Origin: CAYTBN01 sp964542165
Lineage (GTDB): Bacteria > Myxococcota_A > UBA796 > UBA9615 > CAYRNR01
DNA: 64,000 bases
Reading direction: 5' to 3'
Assembly (NCBI GenBank): GCA_964542165.1
Contig: CAZITQ010000006.1
Location: 28,528 to 92,527, forward strand
Shown here: positions 7,907 to 15,990 of the stretch, piece after piece
How positions within the stretch are numbered: position 1 is the stretch's first letter
Layout: each line of letters opens with the position of its first letter
Translations under genes and position numbers: made by a program
Notes under the pieces: generated by a model
What the model was told of the DNA's origin: nothing
Databases searched by the model: none
What the model saw: only the letters and a program-made list of their open reading frames with translations

Positions 7907-9253
7907 CTACCGGTAGGCGGATGACTCGTAGAGAAGACACCCGTTGATCCAGATCTCCACCGTCACACTCTCGATGGCGTCCCGCCGGGCCAGGGCCGGG
8001 GTCCAGGGGAGGATCAGGTGGTAGGCGCCGTCCGCGGCCTCGTCGAGGGTGACGAAGGCGTGATCGTCGTCCGTGTCGAACCAATAGCGGAGCTTGTGGC
8101 GCAGCTGCAGGGTGACCTCGGCGGGCACGCCCAGCTCCAGCTTGGTGAGCACCACGTGGATCGCCATCGGCTCGCCCCACACCAGCTCCTGGCCCCGCTC
8201 CCCGCCGTGCTCCAGGTAGAGATCGTCCACGCGGGCGACCCGAGCGACTGGCCGCGTCACCAGGTCCTCGAGGAGCTCTTCGCCCCAGCTCACCCGCACC
8301 TGCAGGCGTGTGGCCGCCGAGGCCTGGGTCTGGAACTCCACCGTGTGTTTCCACACGTTGGCGGGGGGGATCCACGAGCCGTCCTCGGCGAAGCGTTCGC
8401 CCGAACCGTCGTCGGTCCCCACCTCCTGGCGGATGAGGTGCTTGCTGCTACCGGGGACGTACTCGCCGGTGGCGTCGTCGAGGACCTCGATGATCAGTGG
8501 GGCGTCCAGGGTGACCGGCGCCTCGCCGGTGTTGATCGCCTGAAGGGTGGTGATGAAGCGGATCTCGTCCCCGGGATCCAGGCAGCCGAGCCGCTCGTCG
8601 GACCGGGTCAAGCTGGACAGCTGTACGCCGCCCACGTCCACCGATTGGCTCTGTGTGACCCGGTGTCTGTCGAGGAAGTCGGCCGCCGAAGCCCGGCGTC
8701 GCAGGGAGAGCTGGAGGGTGCGCCCGTCCTCGCTCACCTGGACCTCGCTGGGCTCCACCAGGGCCAGCAACTCGTACAGCGCGTCGTCCAGCAGCGCCGG
8801 CAGCGCACCCTCCTCGCAGGGTTCGCACTGGCGGCTGGCCGCCGAGACGGTCATCCCGTCCGCCGTGCGGGTCAACTGCACGGCGACCACGCGGGCATCG
8901 CCCAGGCGGCCCACCTCGCCGGTGAGCAGGTGGCTGGCGCCCAGCTCTCCGGCGGCGCGGACCAGGCAGTCCCGGGAGCGGCATCCGGGGGCGGTGCCCC
9001 CGTCGACCGTCTGGAGCAGCTCCCCGTGGGCCACGAAGCGCCCCGCGCCGGCGTGCTGGGCGGCCACCCCCTCGACGATGCCGGTGAGGATCGCGGCGGT
9101 GGTCTCGGCCACGTCGAGGGCGACCATCGGCGCCACCGCCAGCCCCCCCTCGTCCTCCGGCCCGGTGCTCGCCGTCGCGGCCCCCGGGATGGTGACGACG
9201 AACCCGGCGAGGACCACCGCGGGGAGGAGGCGCTGGGGGATGGGATCTGGCAT
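7907..9253 (-). CDS. Secreted TolB-like/adventurous-motility-type protein
   Basis: The start at 9253 (GAGAGGA upstream) opens a signal peptide (LLPAVVLAGFVVTIPGAATA). Residues about 30-160 read as the small alpha/beta domain seen in TolB-N/FlgO-like lipoprotein families (LAVAPMVALDV, HLLTGEVGRLGDARVVAVQLT). It includes two Cys pairs, CRSRDC and CEPCEE. The C-terminal half looks like beta-sandwich modules. I cannot assign a partner. Operon order with the parvulin suggests envelope assembly. Confidence 0.5.
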   Translation of the reverse strand: MPDPIPQRLLPAVVLAGFVVTIPGAATASTGPEDEGGLAVAPMVALDVAETTAAILTGIVEGVAAQHAGAGRFVAHGELLQTVDGGTAPGCRSRDCLVRAAGELGASHLLTGEVGRLGDARVVAVQLTRTADGMTVSAASRQCEPCEEGALPALLDDALYELLALVEPSEVQVSEDGRTLQLSLRRRASAADFLDRHRVTQSQSVDVGGVQLSSLTRSDERLGCLDPGDEIRFITTLQAINTGEAPVTLDAPLIIEVLDDATGEYVPGSSKHLIRQEVGTDDGSGERFAEDGSWIPPANVWKHTVEFQTQASAATRLQVRVSWGEELLEDLVTRPVARVARVDDLYLEHGGERGQELVWGEPMAIHVVLTKLELGVPAEVTLQLRHKLRYWFDTDDDHAFVTLDEAADGAYHLILPWTPALARRDAIESVTVEIWINGCLLYESSAYR

Positions 9254-9285
9254 GGGTCCTCTCGTGGAACGAGCCCGCACCGCAC

Positions 9286-9294
9286 ACCGTATCA
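9286..9294 (-). promoter_or_regulatory. Extended -10 promoter element
   Basis: On the minus strand this reads TGATACGGT, fitting TGnTAnnnT. It is placed for a start near 9279, giving a leader of about 26 nt before the gene starting at 9253. No convincing -35 hexamer is seen. Confidence 0.35.
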
Positions 9295-9414
9295 GGGGGG
9301 CGTCCAGGGGAACAGCGCGACCGGGCTCCGGGGACCTTTCCCTCGATCCCCCCCGGCGGTATGGTGAGGGGGCCGCCGGCTGGGGCGCGCCGCGACCATC
9401 GAGGGGAGAGCGCG

Positions 9415-10071
9415 ATGGACTTCAAGGTCCTGTTCCAGGAGTTCTGTCGCTCCATCGTGCGCAACCGGCACCTGGAGCTGGCCGAGCGCCACGGGGACTG
9501 GACGTCCGCGGTCAAGGCCTCCCTGGGGCGCCTGGGCAAGCGGCACGGCTACGCCGCGTTCCTCAACGACGACCGGCGCAAGTCCGGCTCCTACCTGTGG
9601 GACGTGGCCTGGTGCGTGGAGGACCGGGTCCGGCCGTCGAACCCGCCGCGGGGCGCGGGGATCGAGGGGCTGCGGTTCCCCGTGCGGCCCTACCGGAAGC
9701 TGGCGCTGTCGGCCCAGGTGGAGTGGGGGCGACCGGGGCAGCGTCCGGGGACCCAGGTATTTCGCCAGAACCTCGAGGAAGTGTTTCGAGACTTCTACAA
9801 GCTGCTGGATGCCAAGTCCCAGTTCAAGGTGATGGTCTACACCTCCTGGCGCTACCCACAGCAGGGGGGGGCGACCGGGCTGTTCGTCCAGGGATTCGAG
9901 CGGCTGCTGGCGGACTACCAGAACCACACCGCGGGCGAGAAGTACCTCTTCTTGGAGTTCAGCGACAACGCGCGGACCATCTACGGCTACCAGTGCGCGG
10001 TCCCGAGGCGGGGCCGTCGGGACCTGATCCTGAGGGCGGTGGGCCAGCACGGCTACCCGGCGACCTGGTAG
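9415..10071 (+). CDS. Conserved-looking protein of unknown function
   Basis: This 218-residue soluble protein has no signal peptide. The ATG at 9415 follows GGGGAGAG. I do not recognise the family. Visible blocks are SGSYLWDVAWCVED (57-70) and KLALSAQVEWGRPG (95-108). An acidic residue followed about 40 residues later by an ExW-type strand is sometimes seen in PD-(D/E)XK nuclease-like folds, but the lysine is missing, so this is only a thought. It stands alone on the plus strand between a divergent gene and the M48 gene. Confidence 0.6.
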   Translation: MDFKVLFQEFCRSIVRNRHLELAERHGDWTSAVKASLGRLGKRHGYAAFLNDDRRKSGSYLWDVAWCVEDRVRPSNPPRGAGIEGLRFPVRPYRKLALSAQVEWGRPGQRPGTQVFRQNLEEVFRDFYKLLDAKSQFKVMVYTSWRYPQQGGATGLFVQGFERLLADYQNHTAGEKYLFLEFSDNARTIYGYQCAVPRRGRRDLILRAVGQHGYPATW

Positions 10072-10161
10072 GCAGGTAAATATTCGGCGCTGACGGTCGT
10101 AGGTAGGGGGCGGCGAAAGCGGACGCTCCGGCGGGAGTGTCCCACAAAGAGGAGACACCGT

Positions 10162-11415
10162 ATGGCGACCCCGAAGAAGCCGAAGGACGAAGAGAGCAAG
10201 ACGAAAACCCGCAAGACGACCCGGAAGAAGGCCGCTCCGAAGCCCCGGAAGAAGGCTGCGCCCAAGGCGGCGAAGAAGGCTGCGCCCAAGGCGGCGAAGA
10301 AGAAGACCACCCCCAAGGCCTCGGCGAAGAAGCCGGGCGGAGGTCGCCGGAGTACGAACGACGGCAGGCCCCGCACCGCGAACGGTCGCCTGTGCTTCCC
10401 CGAGATCTCGCCCCGGGCGTACGAACACCCCGCAGACCGCGCCGCGCTGGTGGCCCTGCGCAAGGTTCCCGGCTTCGACCTGGTGCTGCGCAAGATCTTC
10501 GGCGCCATCGGCGAGCGCTCCCTGCGGCTGATCCACCTGGCGTCGGCCGCGCGGGTGGGCCCCGATCAGTTCCCCGACCTGTGGGACGACTACCTGGAGG
10601 CCTGCCAGATCCTGGGCTTCGAGGAGCCGCCGGAGCTCTACGTCTCCCAGACCCCCTTCGTGAACGCCGGCGCCGTGGGGGTCGATCGGCCGTTCGTGGT
10701 CATCAACTCGGGGATGCTGGTCCTGCTGGACCGGGCTGAACTCCAGGCCGTGCTGGGCCACGAACTCGGCCACGTGCTCTCCGGTCACGCCCTGTACAAG
10801 ACCATGCTGCGGCTGCTGATCCGCCTGATGATCCTGGCCCTGCAGGTCCCCGTCGGCGGCGCCGTGCTGCTGACCATCATCACCGCCCTGCTCGAGTGGG
10901 ACCGAAAGAGCGAGCTGTCCGCCGACCGGGCCGGCCTCCTGGTGGCCCAGGACCCGGACGTGGCCTACCGGGTCCAGATGAAGCTCGCCGGCGGCGGCCT
11001 GAGCGCCCAGATGAACCCCGAGGCCTTCATCGCCCAGGCCGAGGAGTACGAGGGCTACGGCAACGTGATCGACTCGGTGGCCAAGGTGCTCAACCTCATG
11101 GGCCGCACCCACCCCTTCCCCGTCCTGCGCCTCAACGAGCTGCGCAAGTGGGTCGACGCCGGCGACTACGACACCCTGATGGGCGGCGACTACGAGCAGA
11201 TCAACGAGGACGACAAGGCCAGCGTCTACCAGGAGGTCCTGCGCTCCGCCACCTCCTACAAGGAGACCGTCGAGACCTCCACCGATCCGTTGATGGTCGC
11301 CCTGCGCCGCATGGGCGAGGAGATCAACGACACCACCCGCAGCGTCGTGGACTGGGTCCGGGGCAAGGGTGGCAAGGATGACGGGGAGGACGACGACGGG
11401 GACGCCGAGAGCTGA
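10162..11415 (+). CDS. M48-family metalloprotease with histone-H1-like N-tail
   Basis: Residues about 1-65 are Lys/Ala/Pro/Thr repeats such as KKAAPKAAKKAAPKAAKK, typical of histone-H1-like DNA-binding tails. A globular region then carries the zinc motif HELGH (200-204), and SELSADRAG supplies the third ligand Glu251. Hydrophobic segments between them (about 211-245) are typical of M48 Ste24/HtpX-like proteins. The C-terminus is acidic. The family cleaves membrane or misfolded proteins; attaching it to a nucleic-acid-binding tail is unusual. GAGGAG lies upstream of the start. Confidence 0.82.
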   Translation: MATPKKPKDEESKTKTRKTTRKKAAPKPRKKAAPKAAKKAAPKAAKKKTTPKASAKKPGGGRRSTNDGRPRTANGRLCFPEISPRAYEHPADRAALVALRKVPGFDLVLRKIFGAIGERSLRLIHLASAARVGPDQFPDLWDDYLEACQILGFEEPPELYVSQTPFVNAGAVGVDRPFVVINSGMLVLLDRAELQAVLGHELGHVLSGHALYKTMLRLLIRLMILALQVPVGGAVLLTIITALLEWDRKSELSADRAGLLVAQDPDVAYRVQMKLAGGGLSAQMNPEAFIAQAEEYEGYGNVIDSVAKVLNLMGRTHPFPVLRLNELRKWVDAGDYDTLMGGDYEQINEDDKASVYQEVLRSATSYKETVETSTDPLMVALRRMGEEINDTTRSVVDWVRGKGGKDDGEDDDGDAES

Positions 11416-11429
11416 CCTGACCGCAGCGT

Positions 11430-11437
11430 GCTATCGT
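11430..11437 (+). promoter_or_regulatory. Extended -10 element TGCTATCGT
   Basis: TGCTATCGT lies about 60 bp before the kinase start at 11496. The identical nonamer occurs before the WD40 gene (13845-13853) and, on the minus strand, before the gene starting at 47005. No good -35 is present, as is usual for extended -10 promoters. Confidence 0.4.
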
Positions 11438-11495
11438 TTTTCCAATCTCCCCGGGGATCCCGCGACTACCGGTTTGGGGACGGAGCGCGTGGCCG

Positions 11496-13061
11496 ATGGG
11501 TCGGACCGAACAGGTTTCCGCCGATGACGTGACGTCGCGTTTTCATGCGCCGGACAGTGTGCCGTCCCTCGCTCTCCAGGAGGGGCAGCAGCTCACCGGG
11601 CACGCGCTCGTGGAGGCGGTCGCGGGGTGGGAGCATGCGGACACCCATCGGCGGATGGGGCGGATCCTGCTCCTGGCGCTCTGCGTGTGGCCGGCCTTCG
11701 CGCTCACGGACGTGCTCGTGGCCGCGACCATCGCGACGGGGTCCCTGGCCTGGTTCCTGACCCTGCGCCTGGCTGGCTGGCTGGTGGTGGTCGCCTGCTG
11801 GCTGTCGTACCGCAGGAACACGCTGGCCTCCCGCTCGGCCCTGCGGATCATGGACCTGACGCTGTTTATCCTGGGCTCGGTCATCCTGTCGCTGATGGCC
11901 ACCCGGGTGGATGCCATCACATCGACCTACGCCCCGGGCCTCATGGTCTTGTGTCTCGCCAGGGCGGCGCTGGTGGCCGAGCCCTGGCGGCGCGGTGCCC
12001 CGGTGTTCGGGGCGATGGCGGGCTCCTTCCCCCTGGTCATGGGGATCTTCGCCGTCGTGGAGCCATCGGTCCGGAGCCAGCTCGGGGTGACCGATGATCT
12101 GGTCCGCTTCGCCCTGATGTGCTGCTTCCTGGCCGCCGCGGCGGTGGCCGGTACCCTGGCGAGCCACTCGACCTACGTGTTCCGCCTCCGCTGGTTGTCG
12201 GGGTCATCGGACCTGGGCTTCTACAAGCTGGAGGAGGAGATCGGCCGCGGCGGCATGGGCACGGTCTCCCGGGCCGTCGACCTGCGCTTCGGGCACCGGG
12301 TCGCGCTGAAGCTCGTGCGCCCGTCGCCACAGAGCTTCGCGTCGGCGAGCCGGCGCTTCGAGATCGAGGCGCGTGCCACCGCGAGCCTCAGCCACCCCAA
12401 CGTGGTCAGGCTCTTCGATATCGGCGTCGTGCCCACGGGGGTGATGTACATCGCTATGGAGCTGCTGGAGGGCAGGACCCTGCAGAGGCTGGTAGAGGAC
12501 GAGGGCCCCCTCAGCCCGGCGCGCGCTGTCCATCTGGTGGGACAGGCCGCGCAAGGGCTCGCCGCGGCCCATGAGCAGAGGCTGATCCACCGGGACGTGA
12601 AGCCATCGAATCTGTTCGTGACCGTGGAGCCTGGCAGGGGCGAGGTGGTCAAGGTGATCGACTTCGGCCTGGCCGAGGTGCAGCCGGCCCCCGGCACCGT
12701 GCCCGCGGAGACCGGCGGCGCGTCGGGCACGGTGCACTTCATGGCCCCGGAGCGGTTCAACGGCGAGCCCGGCGCCGACCGCGATCCCCGCGTGGACGTC
12801 TACTCCCTGGGCGTGGTGCTCTACTTCGCGCTGACCGGAAAAAGACCCTTCGACGCCGAGAGACTTCACACGGTCATCCTCCAGCACGTGGAGGCGGAGC
12901 CCGATCCCCCGTCGGGTCCGCGGGGTGGGGCGGTCCCGGGGGATCTGGAGGCGGTGGTGATGCGGTGTCTGGAGAAGGAGCCTGGGAAGCGATTCCCGGA
13001 TGCCGGCGCGCTGGTGGACGCCCTGGAGGGTTGTGCGGTTCGGGGGAGTCGGGAGGGCTAG
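11496..13061 (+). CDS. Ser/Thr protein kinase with N-terminal multi-pass membrane domain
   Basis: The 521-residue protein has about six hydrophobic segments (residues 55-225), then a Hanks-type kinase domain. It shows the glycine loop IGRGGMGTV (249-257), the catalytic VALK lysine (272), HRDVKPSN (365-372), DFG (389-391) and APE. All catalytic residues are present. Most bacterial receptor kinases place the membrane helix after the kinase; here the membrane domain comes first and could act as sensor. No substrate gene is adjacent, although the sigma-like protein and WD40 gene follow downstream. Confidence 0.88.
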   Translation: MGRTEQVSADDVTSRFHAPDSVPSLALQEGQQLTGHALVEAVAGWEHADTHRRMGRILLLALCVWPAFALTDVLVAATIATGSLAWFLTLRLAGWLVVVACWLSYRRNTLASRSALRIMDLTLFILGSVILSLMATRVDAITSTYAPGLMVLCLARAALVAEPWRRGAPVFGAMAGSFPLVMGIFAVVEPSVRSQLGVTDDLVRFALMCCFLAAAAVAGTLASHSTYVFRLRWLSGSSDLGFYKLEEEIGRGGMGTVSRAVDLRFGHRVALKLVRPSPQSFASASRRFEIEARATASLSHPNVVRLFDIGVVPTGVMYIAMELLEGRTLQRLVEDEGPLSPARAVHLVGQAAQGLAAAHEQRLIHRDVKPSNLFVTVEPGRGEVVKVIDFGLAEVQPAPGTVPAETGGASGTVHFMAPERFNGEPGADRDPRVDVYSLGVVLYFALTGKRPFDAERLHTVILQHVEAEPDPPSGPRGGAVPGDLEAVVMRCLEKEPGKRFPDAGALVDALEGCAVRGSREG

Positions 13062-13196
13062 TTCAGCGGCGGGTTCGTTTTTTTTCGGCGTACTGCTCGC
13101 CATCACCGTTTTTTGTCGGAGGTGATGCGTTATTTCGGCGAAGTTCGCGTCGTCTTGGAGGTACGGGCCAATGGTGGTCCGGTTCAGGAGACTCGG

Positions 13197-13799
13197 ATGA
13201 CCCCCATCGAGACCAGAACCCTCATCGAACAGAGTGTCAACGGAACCCCAGTGGAGCGCCTGCGCGCGTGGAGCGCGATCCGTGAGCGGGTCGCGGGCAT
13301 CGTCGCCCACTCGGTGGACGCGAACCGAGAGACCCGGGAGGACCTGACCCAGAGCTGCATGCTCTGGCTGTCGGAACGGACGGGGAAGCTGCTCGAGTAC
13401 GGGCGGGCCATGAAGGATTCGAGCAAGTTCGATTCCGCCTTCTACACCACGATCCGTCGCAAGGCGCGCAAGATCCTGTCCGTGCGGGCCCAGACCCCCG
13501 TACCGGGCATCTCCGCGTCGGCGAGCGACGTGATGGGCCGGCTACCCGACGGTGGCATGACGCCCACCAAGGCGGTGCGGCACCGTCGAGGAATGCCCCT
13601 GTTCGAGGCCAGCCTGAACACCCGCGAGTATCGGTTCTGGGACGCCCAGCGGGATCGCATGCTCGGTGACATCGACACCGAGATGTTGCTCGCCCGGACC
13701 GGCATCCCAAACCGGGCGGCCCTGGCCGCACGCAAGTGGCGGTTCAGCGAGAAGCACCGGCCCACCGCCAAGCGTGCGGGGTTCTCGTTGGTGTTTTGA
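13197..13799 (+). CDS. Sigma-70-like / unknown DNA-associated protein
   Basis: The ATG at 13197 has a very good AGGAG six bases upstream; TTG 13113 and ATG 13125 are in-frame alternatives with worse spacing. The 200-residue basic protein contains REDLTQSCMLWLSE followed by DSAFYTTIRRKARKIL. This resembles region 2 of sigma factors (EDL-Q-x-x-L---, then FL--I-RN-ALD). A late ARTGIPNRAALAARKWRFSE could be a helix-turn-helix. It is not a standard ECF sigma factor. A T-rich, lower-GC stretch precedes it (13062-13196). Confidence 0.45.
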   Translation: MTPIETRTLIEQSVNGTPVERLRAWSAIRERVAGIVAHSVDANRETREDLTQSCMLWLSERTGKLLEYGRAMKDSSKFDSAFYTTIRRKARKILSVRAQTPVPGISASASDVMGRLPDGGMTPTKAVRHRRGMPLFEASLNTREYRFWDAQRDRMLGDIDTEMLLARTGIPNRAALAARKWRFSEKHRPTAKRAGFSLVF

Positions 13800-13844
13800 G
13801 CTTCGGACCTCGGGCTTCCCGGTGGCCTGAAGGCGATGGAGCAG

Positions 13845-13853
13845 TGCTATCGT
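13845..13853 (+). promoter_or_regulatory. Extended -10 element TGCTATCGT
   Basis: The same nonamer as at 11430 lies about 30 bp before the WD40 start at 13883. Transcription would begin near 13860. Confidence 0.4.
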
Positions 13854-13882
13854 CGTCGAGTAGGCGCCGGGGAGCCCGGGTG

Positions 13883-14701
13883 ATGCCGATCCGGGAAGGC
13901 CAGGTGGCGGGGAGACGGATGGGGGCGACGCGGAGGCTGCGGTCGATCTGGGATGCCGGAGGGGCGCGCGGGGGGGTGTTCCATGTGGCCTGGTCTCCGG
14001 ATGGGCGTCTGCTGGCCAGCAGCGGTGAGACCAAAGTCAGGATCTTCGAATCCGGGTCGGGCCGGGAACGCGCTCGCCTCGACGATCACTCCCTCGGCAT
14101 AGAGCGGCTTGCATGGTCGCCGGACGGCCAGCGTCTGGCAGTCGCGGCGTGGGACCAGACACTGAGGATCTACGCGCTTCCCGATTTTCGACAGACCTTT
14201 CCGCCGGCTCGACACGACAACAATGTCGTGGATGTGTCCTGGTCGCCGGACGGCATGCTCCTCGCCTCGTCGTCATCCGATCAACGCGTCGGTCTGTGGA
14301 ATCCAGAGACCGGCGGGTCCGCTGGTTGGTGCGAGGGCCATACCGACGGGGTCCTGTTCCTGGCATGGTCCCCCGACGGCCGCCTCCTGGCTTCAGCCTC
14401 GGAAGACTGCACGGCGCGCATCTGGGACGCGCGAGCGGGATGTGGGCTCGTCCACAGCGTGGAACATCCATCCCCTGTTCGCGGCGTGACCTGGCTTCCC
14501 GATGGCGACCAGATCATCTCGGCGTCCAGCGGTGGCGAGGTCTGGATCTCTGATGTTCACTCGGGACGGATTCGCAAACGCCATCAACTACCCGTCGGTG
14601 ACTACCTCACGGAGTTCGTGTGGTCGGCGGACCGGTCGAGGGTCGCCGCCAAGGGCGTGGACAAGACGTTCTGGATCAGCTGTGCTGCCCCCACTCTTTG
14701 A
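13883..14701 (+). CDS. Six-blade WD40 protein next to the IS element
   Basis: Six WD40 units (VFHVAWSPDGRLLASS ..., GIERLAWSPDG ..., and so on) fill nearly all of this 272-residue protein. It resembles the first propeller of the giant WD40-vWA proteins at 18852 and 22593, but lacks the second propeller, the helical linker and the vWA-like end. It stops 11 bp before the left end of the IS element and may be a 3'-truncated relative. The start at 13883 is chosen; ATG 13919 with GGGGAG upstream is a good alternative. Confidence 0.75.
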   Translation: MPIREGQVAGRRMGATRRLRSIWDAGGARGGVFHVAWSPDGRLLASSGETKVRIFESGSGRERARLDDHSLGIERLAWSPDGQRLAVAAWDQTLRIYALPDFRQTFPPARHDNNVVDVSWSPDGMLLASSSSDQRVGLWNPETGGSAGWCEGHTDGVLFLAWSPDGRLLASASEDCTARIWDARAGCGLVHSVEHPSPVRGVTWLPDGDQIISASSGGEVWISDVHSGRIRKRHQLPVGDYLTEFVWSADRSRVAAKGVDKTFWISCAAPTL

Positions 14702-14709
14702 GCCACTCC

Positions 14710-15591
14710 CTATGTTAGCCCCAAGGCAGGTCTCTGCCCTGGGGTGACGAACCACCTCGTATCCACGATAGCACCCCCTGGGCCCGCGGGCCCAGGGGGT
14801 GTGCGGGCCTCGGGTGCTGGGGGTCGATATCCCAGCGAGCTGTGGGGCCGAATCTCGTTGTATTCATGTCTCCAGTCCTCGATGACGACCTGGGCCTCGT
14901 ACAGCGTGTAGAAGATCTCCCGGTTGAGGACCTCGTCCCGCAGCGTCCCGTTAAATCGCTCGATGTAGCCATTCTCCCAGGGTGACCCTGGCTCGATGAA
15001 CAGCGTTCGTACATCGAGAGAAGCCAGCCAGTCCCTGACCTTCTCGGCCGTAAACTCGGGCCCGTTGTCGCTGCGGATGTGCTCGGGTACCCCCCGCCGG
15101 ACGAACAGCTCCGACAGCGCGTCCAGCACGCCGTCGGACGTCAGACGACGCGCCACGACCATGGCCAGGCATTCCCGGGAGAACTCATCCATCAGCGTCA
15201 GGATCTTCAGCGGGCGGCCGTCCTGCGTCCTGGCGGCCACGAAGTCGTACGACCACACATGGTCCCGATACTGGGGCCGGAGCCTCACACAGGACCCGTC
15301 ATTGAGCCACAGGCGGCCTCGCTTGGGCTGCTTCTTGGGTACCTTCAGGCCCTGCTGTCGCCAGATACGCTCGACGCGCTTGTGATTCACGACCCAGCCT
15401 TCGCCGCGGAGCATCCCGGTGATCATCCGGTAGCCGTAGCGACCGAACTCGCAGGCGAGCTCGACAATTCGCTGGGTCAGACGTTGCTCGTCATCCTTCT
15501 CCCGCGGCGAATAGCGCTGCGTCGATCGGACCTGGTCGACCACTCGGCATGCCCTGCGCTCGGAGACCCCGAACTTGTCTTGGGCATGCAC
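14710..15591 (-). CDS. IS3-family transposase OrfB (DDE integrase core)
   Basis: This 293-residue frame contains the HTH_21-like segment (FGRYGYRMITGMLRGEGWVV) and an rve integrase core. The acidic triad is visible in WSYDFVAAR, IRSDNGPEF and NGYIERFNGTLRDE. It probably has no efficient start of its own: its frame continues upstream through 15618-15630 and is reached by -1 frameshifting from orfA. The last codons run to the tip of the element, and the TAG stop (14710-14712) lies at or outside the end, so the stop is partly or wholly supplied by flanking DNA. Confidence 0.92.
   Translation of the reverse strand: MHAQDKFGVSERRACRVVDQVRSTQRYSPREKDDEQRLTQRIVELACEFGRYGYRMITGMLRGEGWVVNHKRVERIWRQQGLKVPKKQPKRGRLWLNDGSCVRLRPQYRDHVWSYDFVAARTQDGRPLKILTLMDEFSRECLAMVVARRLTSDGVLDALSELFVRRGVPEHIRSDNGPEFTAEKVRDWLASLDVRTLFIEPGSPWENGYIERFNGTLRDEVLNREIFYTLYEAQVVIEDWRHEYNEIRPHSSLGYRPPAPEARTPPGPAGPGGAIVDTRWFVTPGQRPALGLT
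14772..14801. repeat. Perfect 30-bp palindrome inside the IS
   Basis: Two 15-bp half-sites (CACCCCCTGGGCCCG and its complement) form a perfect GC-rich palindrome within the 3' end of orfB. A second imperfect hairpin (CCCCA-A-GGCAG / CTGCC-C-TGGGG, 14719-14744) sits beside the left inverted repeat. Such structures near IS ends may block transcription or translation from outside. Confidence 0.8.
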
Positions 15592-15617
15592 GATGAAGCG
15601 CCGCTTCCGCCGCGGGC

Positions 15618-15896
15618 TCAGAAGTTTCCCTCCGCTGCTTCCTTGAGGATGTCGATGTCCAGGGCCTGGTCGGCGACCAGCTTCTTCAGACGCGCGTTTT
15701 CCTTCTCCAACTGCTTCAAGCGCTTCGCCTGGTCGATGCCCATGCCGCCGTACTCCTTGCGCCAGCGGTAGTAGGTCTGCTCGGTGATCTCCAGCTTGCG
15801 GCAGACCTCCTTGACGGATAGCCCTTCACCGATGTGGATGTCGGCGTCACGCAGCTTGCGGATGATCTGCTCCGGTCGGTGTTTCCTGCCCGGCAC
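15618..15896 (-). CDS. IS3-family transposase OrfA
   Basis: The 92-residue protein has a helix-turn-helix (GLSVKEVCRKLEITEQTYYRWRKEYGG is spread over residues 25-51) followed by a leucine-zipper-like coiled coil (RLKQLEKENARLKKLVADQ spans about 59-77). This is the standard OrfA layout for terminal-repeat binding and dimerisation. It starts 33 bp inside the right inverted repeat. It ends just after the slippery heptamer that allows OrfAB synthesis. Confidence 0.92.
   Translation of the reverse strand: MPGRKHRPEQIIRKLRDADIHIGEGLSVKEVCRKLEITEQTYYRWRKEYGGMGIDQAKRLKQLEKENARLKKLVADQALDIDILKEAAEGNF
15624..15630 (-). other. Programmed -1 frameshift heptamer GGGAAAC
   Basis: In the orfA frame the codons read G GGA AAC, exactly the X XXY YYZ slippery pattern, four codons before... 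the end of orfA: AAC is followed by TTC and the TGA stop. The orfB frame is -1 relative to orfA and is open across this point, so slippage yields an OrfAB fusion as known for IS3-family elements. Confidence 0.8.
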
Positions 15897-15990
15897 GATG
15901 CCCTCCTCCCAGCGGTCCTGAGACTAACATGCGCTCTGGACCGGTTTTCGGGGGGCACCACACAGGTCGGTCATGGTCCCCTCCCGGTGC

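Larger units (their letters stand above)
14712..15930 (-). mobile_element. IS3-family insertion sequence (complete)
   Basis: The element is about 1.2 kb with two overlapping reading frames, orfA and orfB, on the minus strand. The ends match as imperfect inverted repeats: TGTTAGCCCCAAGG from 14713 and, on the minus strand, TGTTAGTCTCAGG from 15929; the extra A at each side also matches. No 3-4 bp target duplication is evident. The -1 slippery heptamer and intact DDE residues suggest the element is, or recently was, active. It lies between the WD40 gene and the JAMM/Ubl/E2 cassette, 60 bp from the latter. Confidence 0.9.

Noticed and set aside
13062..13120. Rho-independent terminator after the kinase because of T runs
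   Set aside because: No stable GC stem directly precedes either T run; the stretch is simply T-rich.
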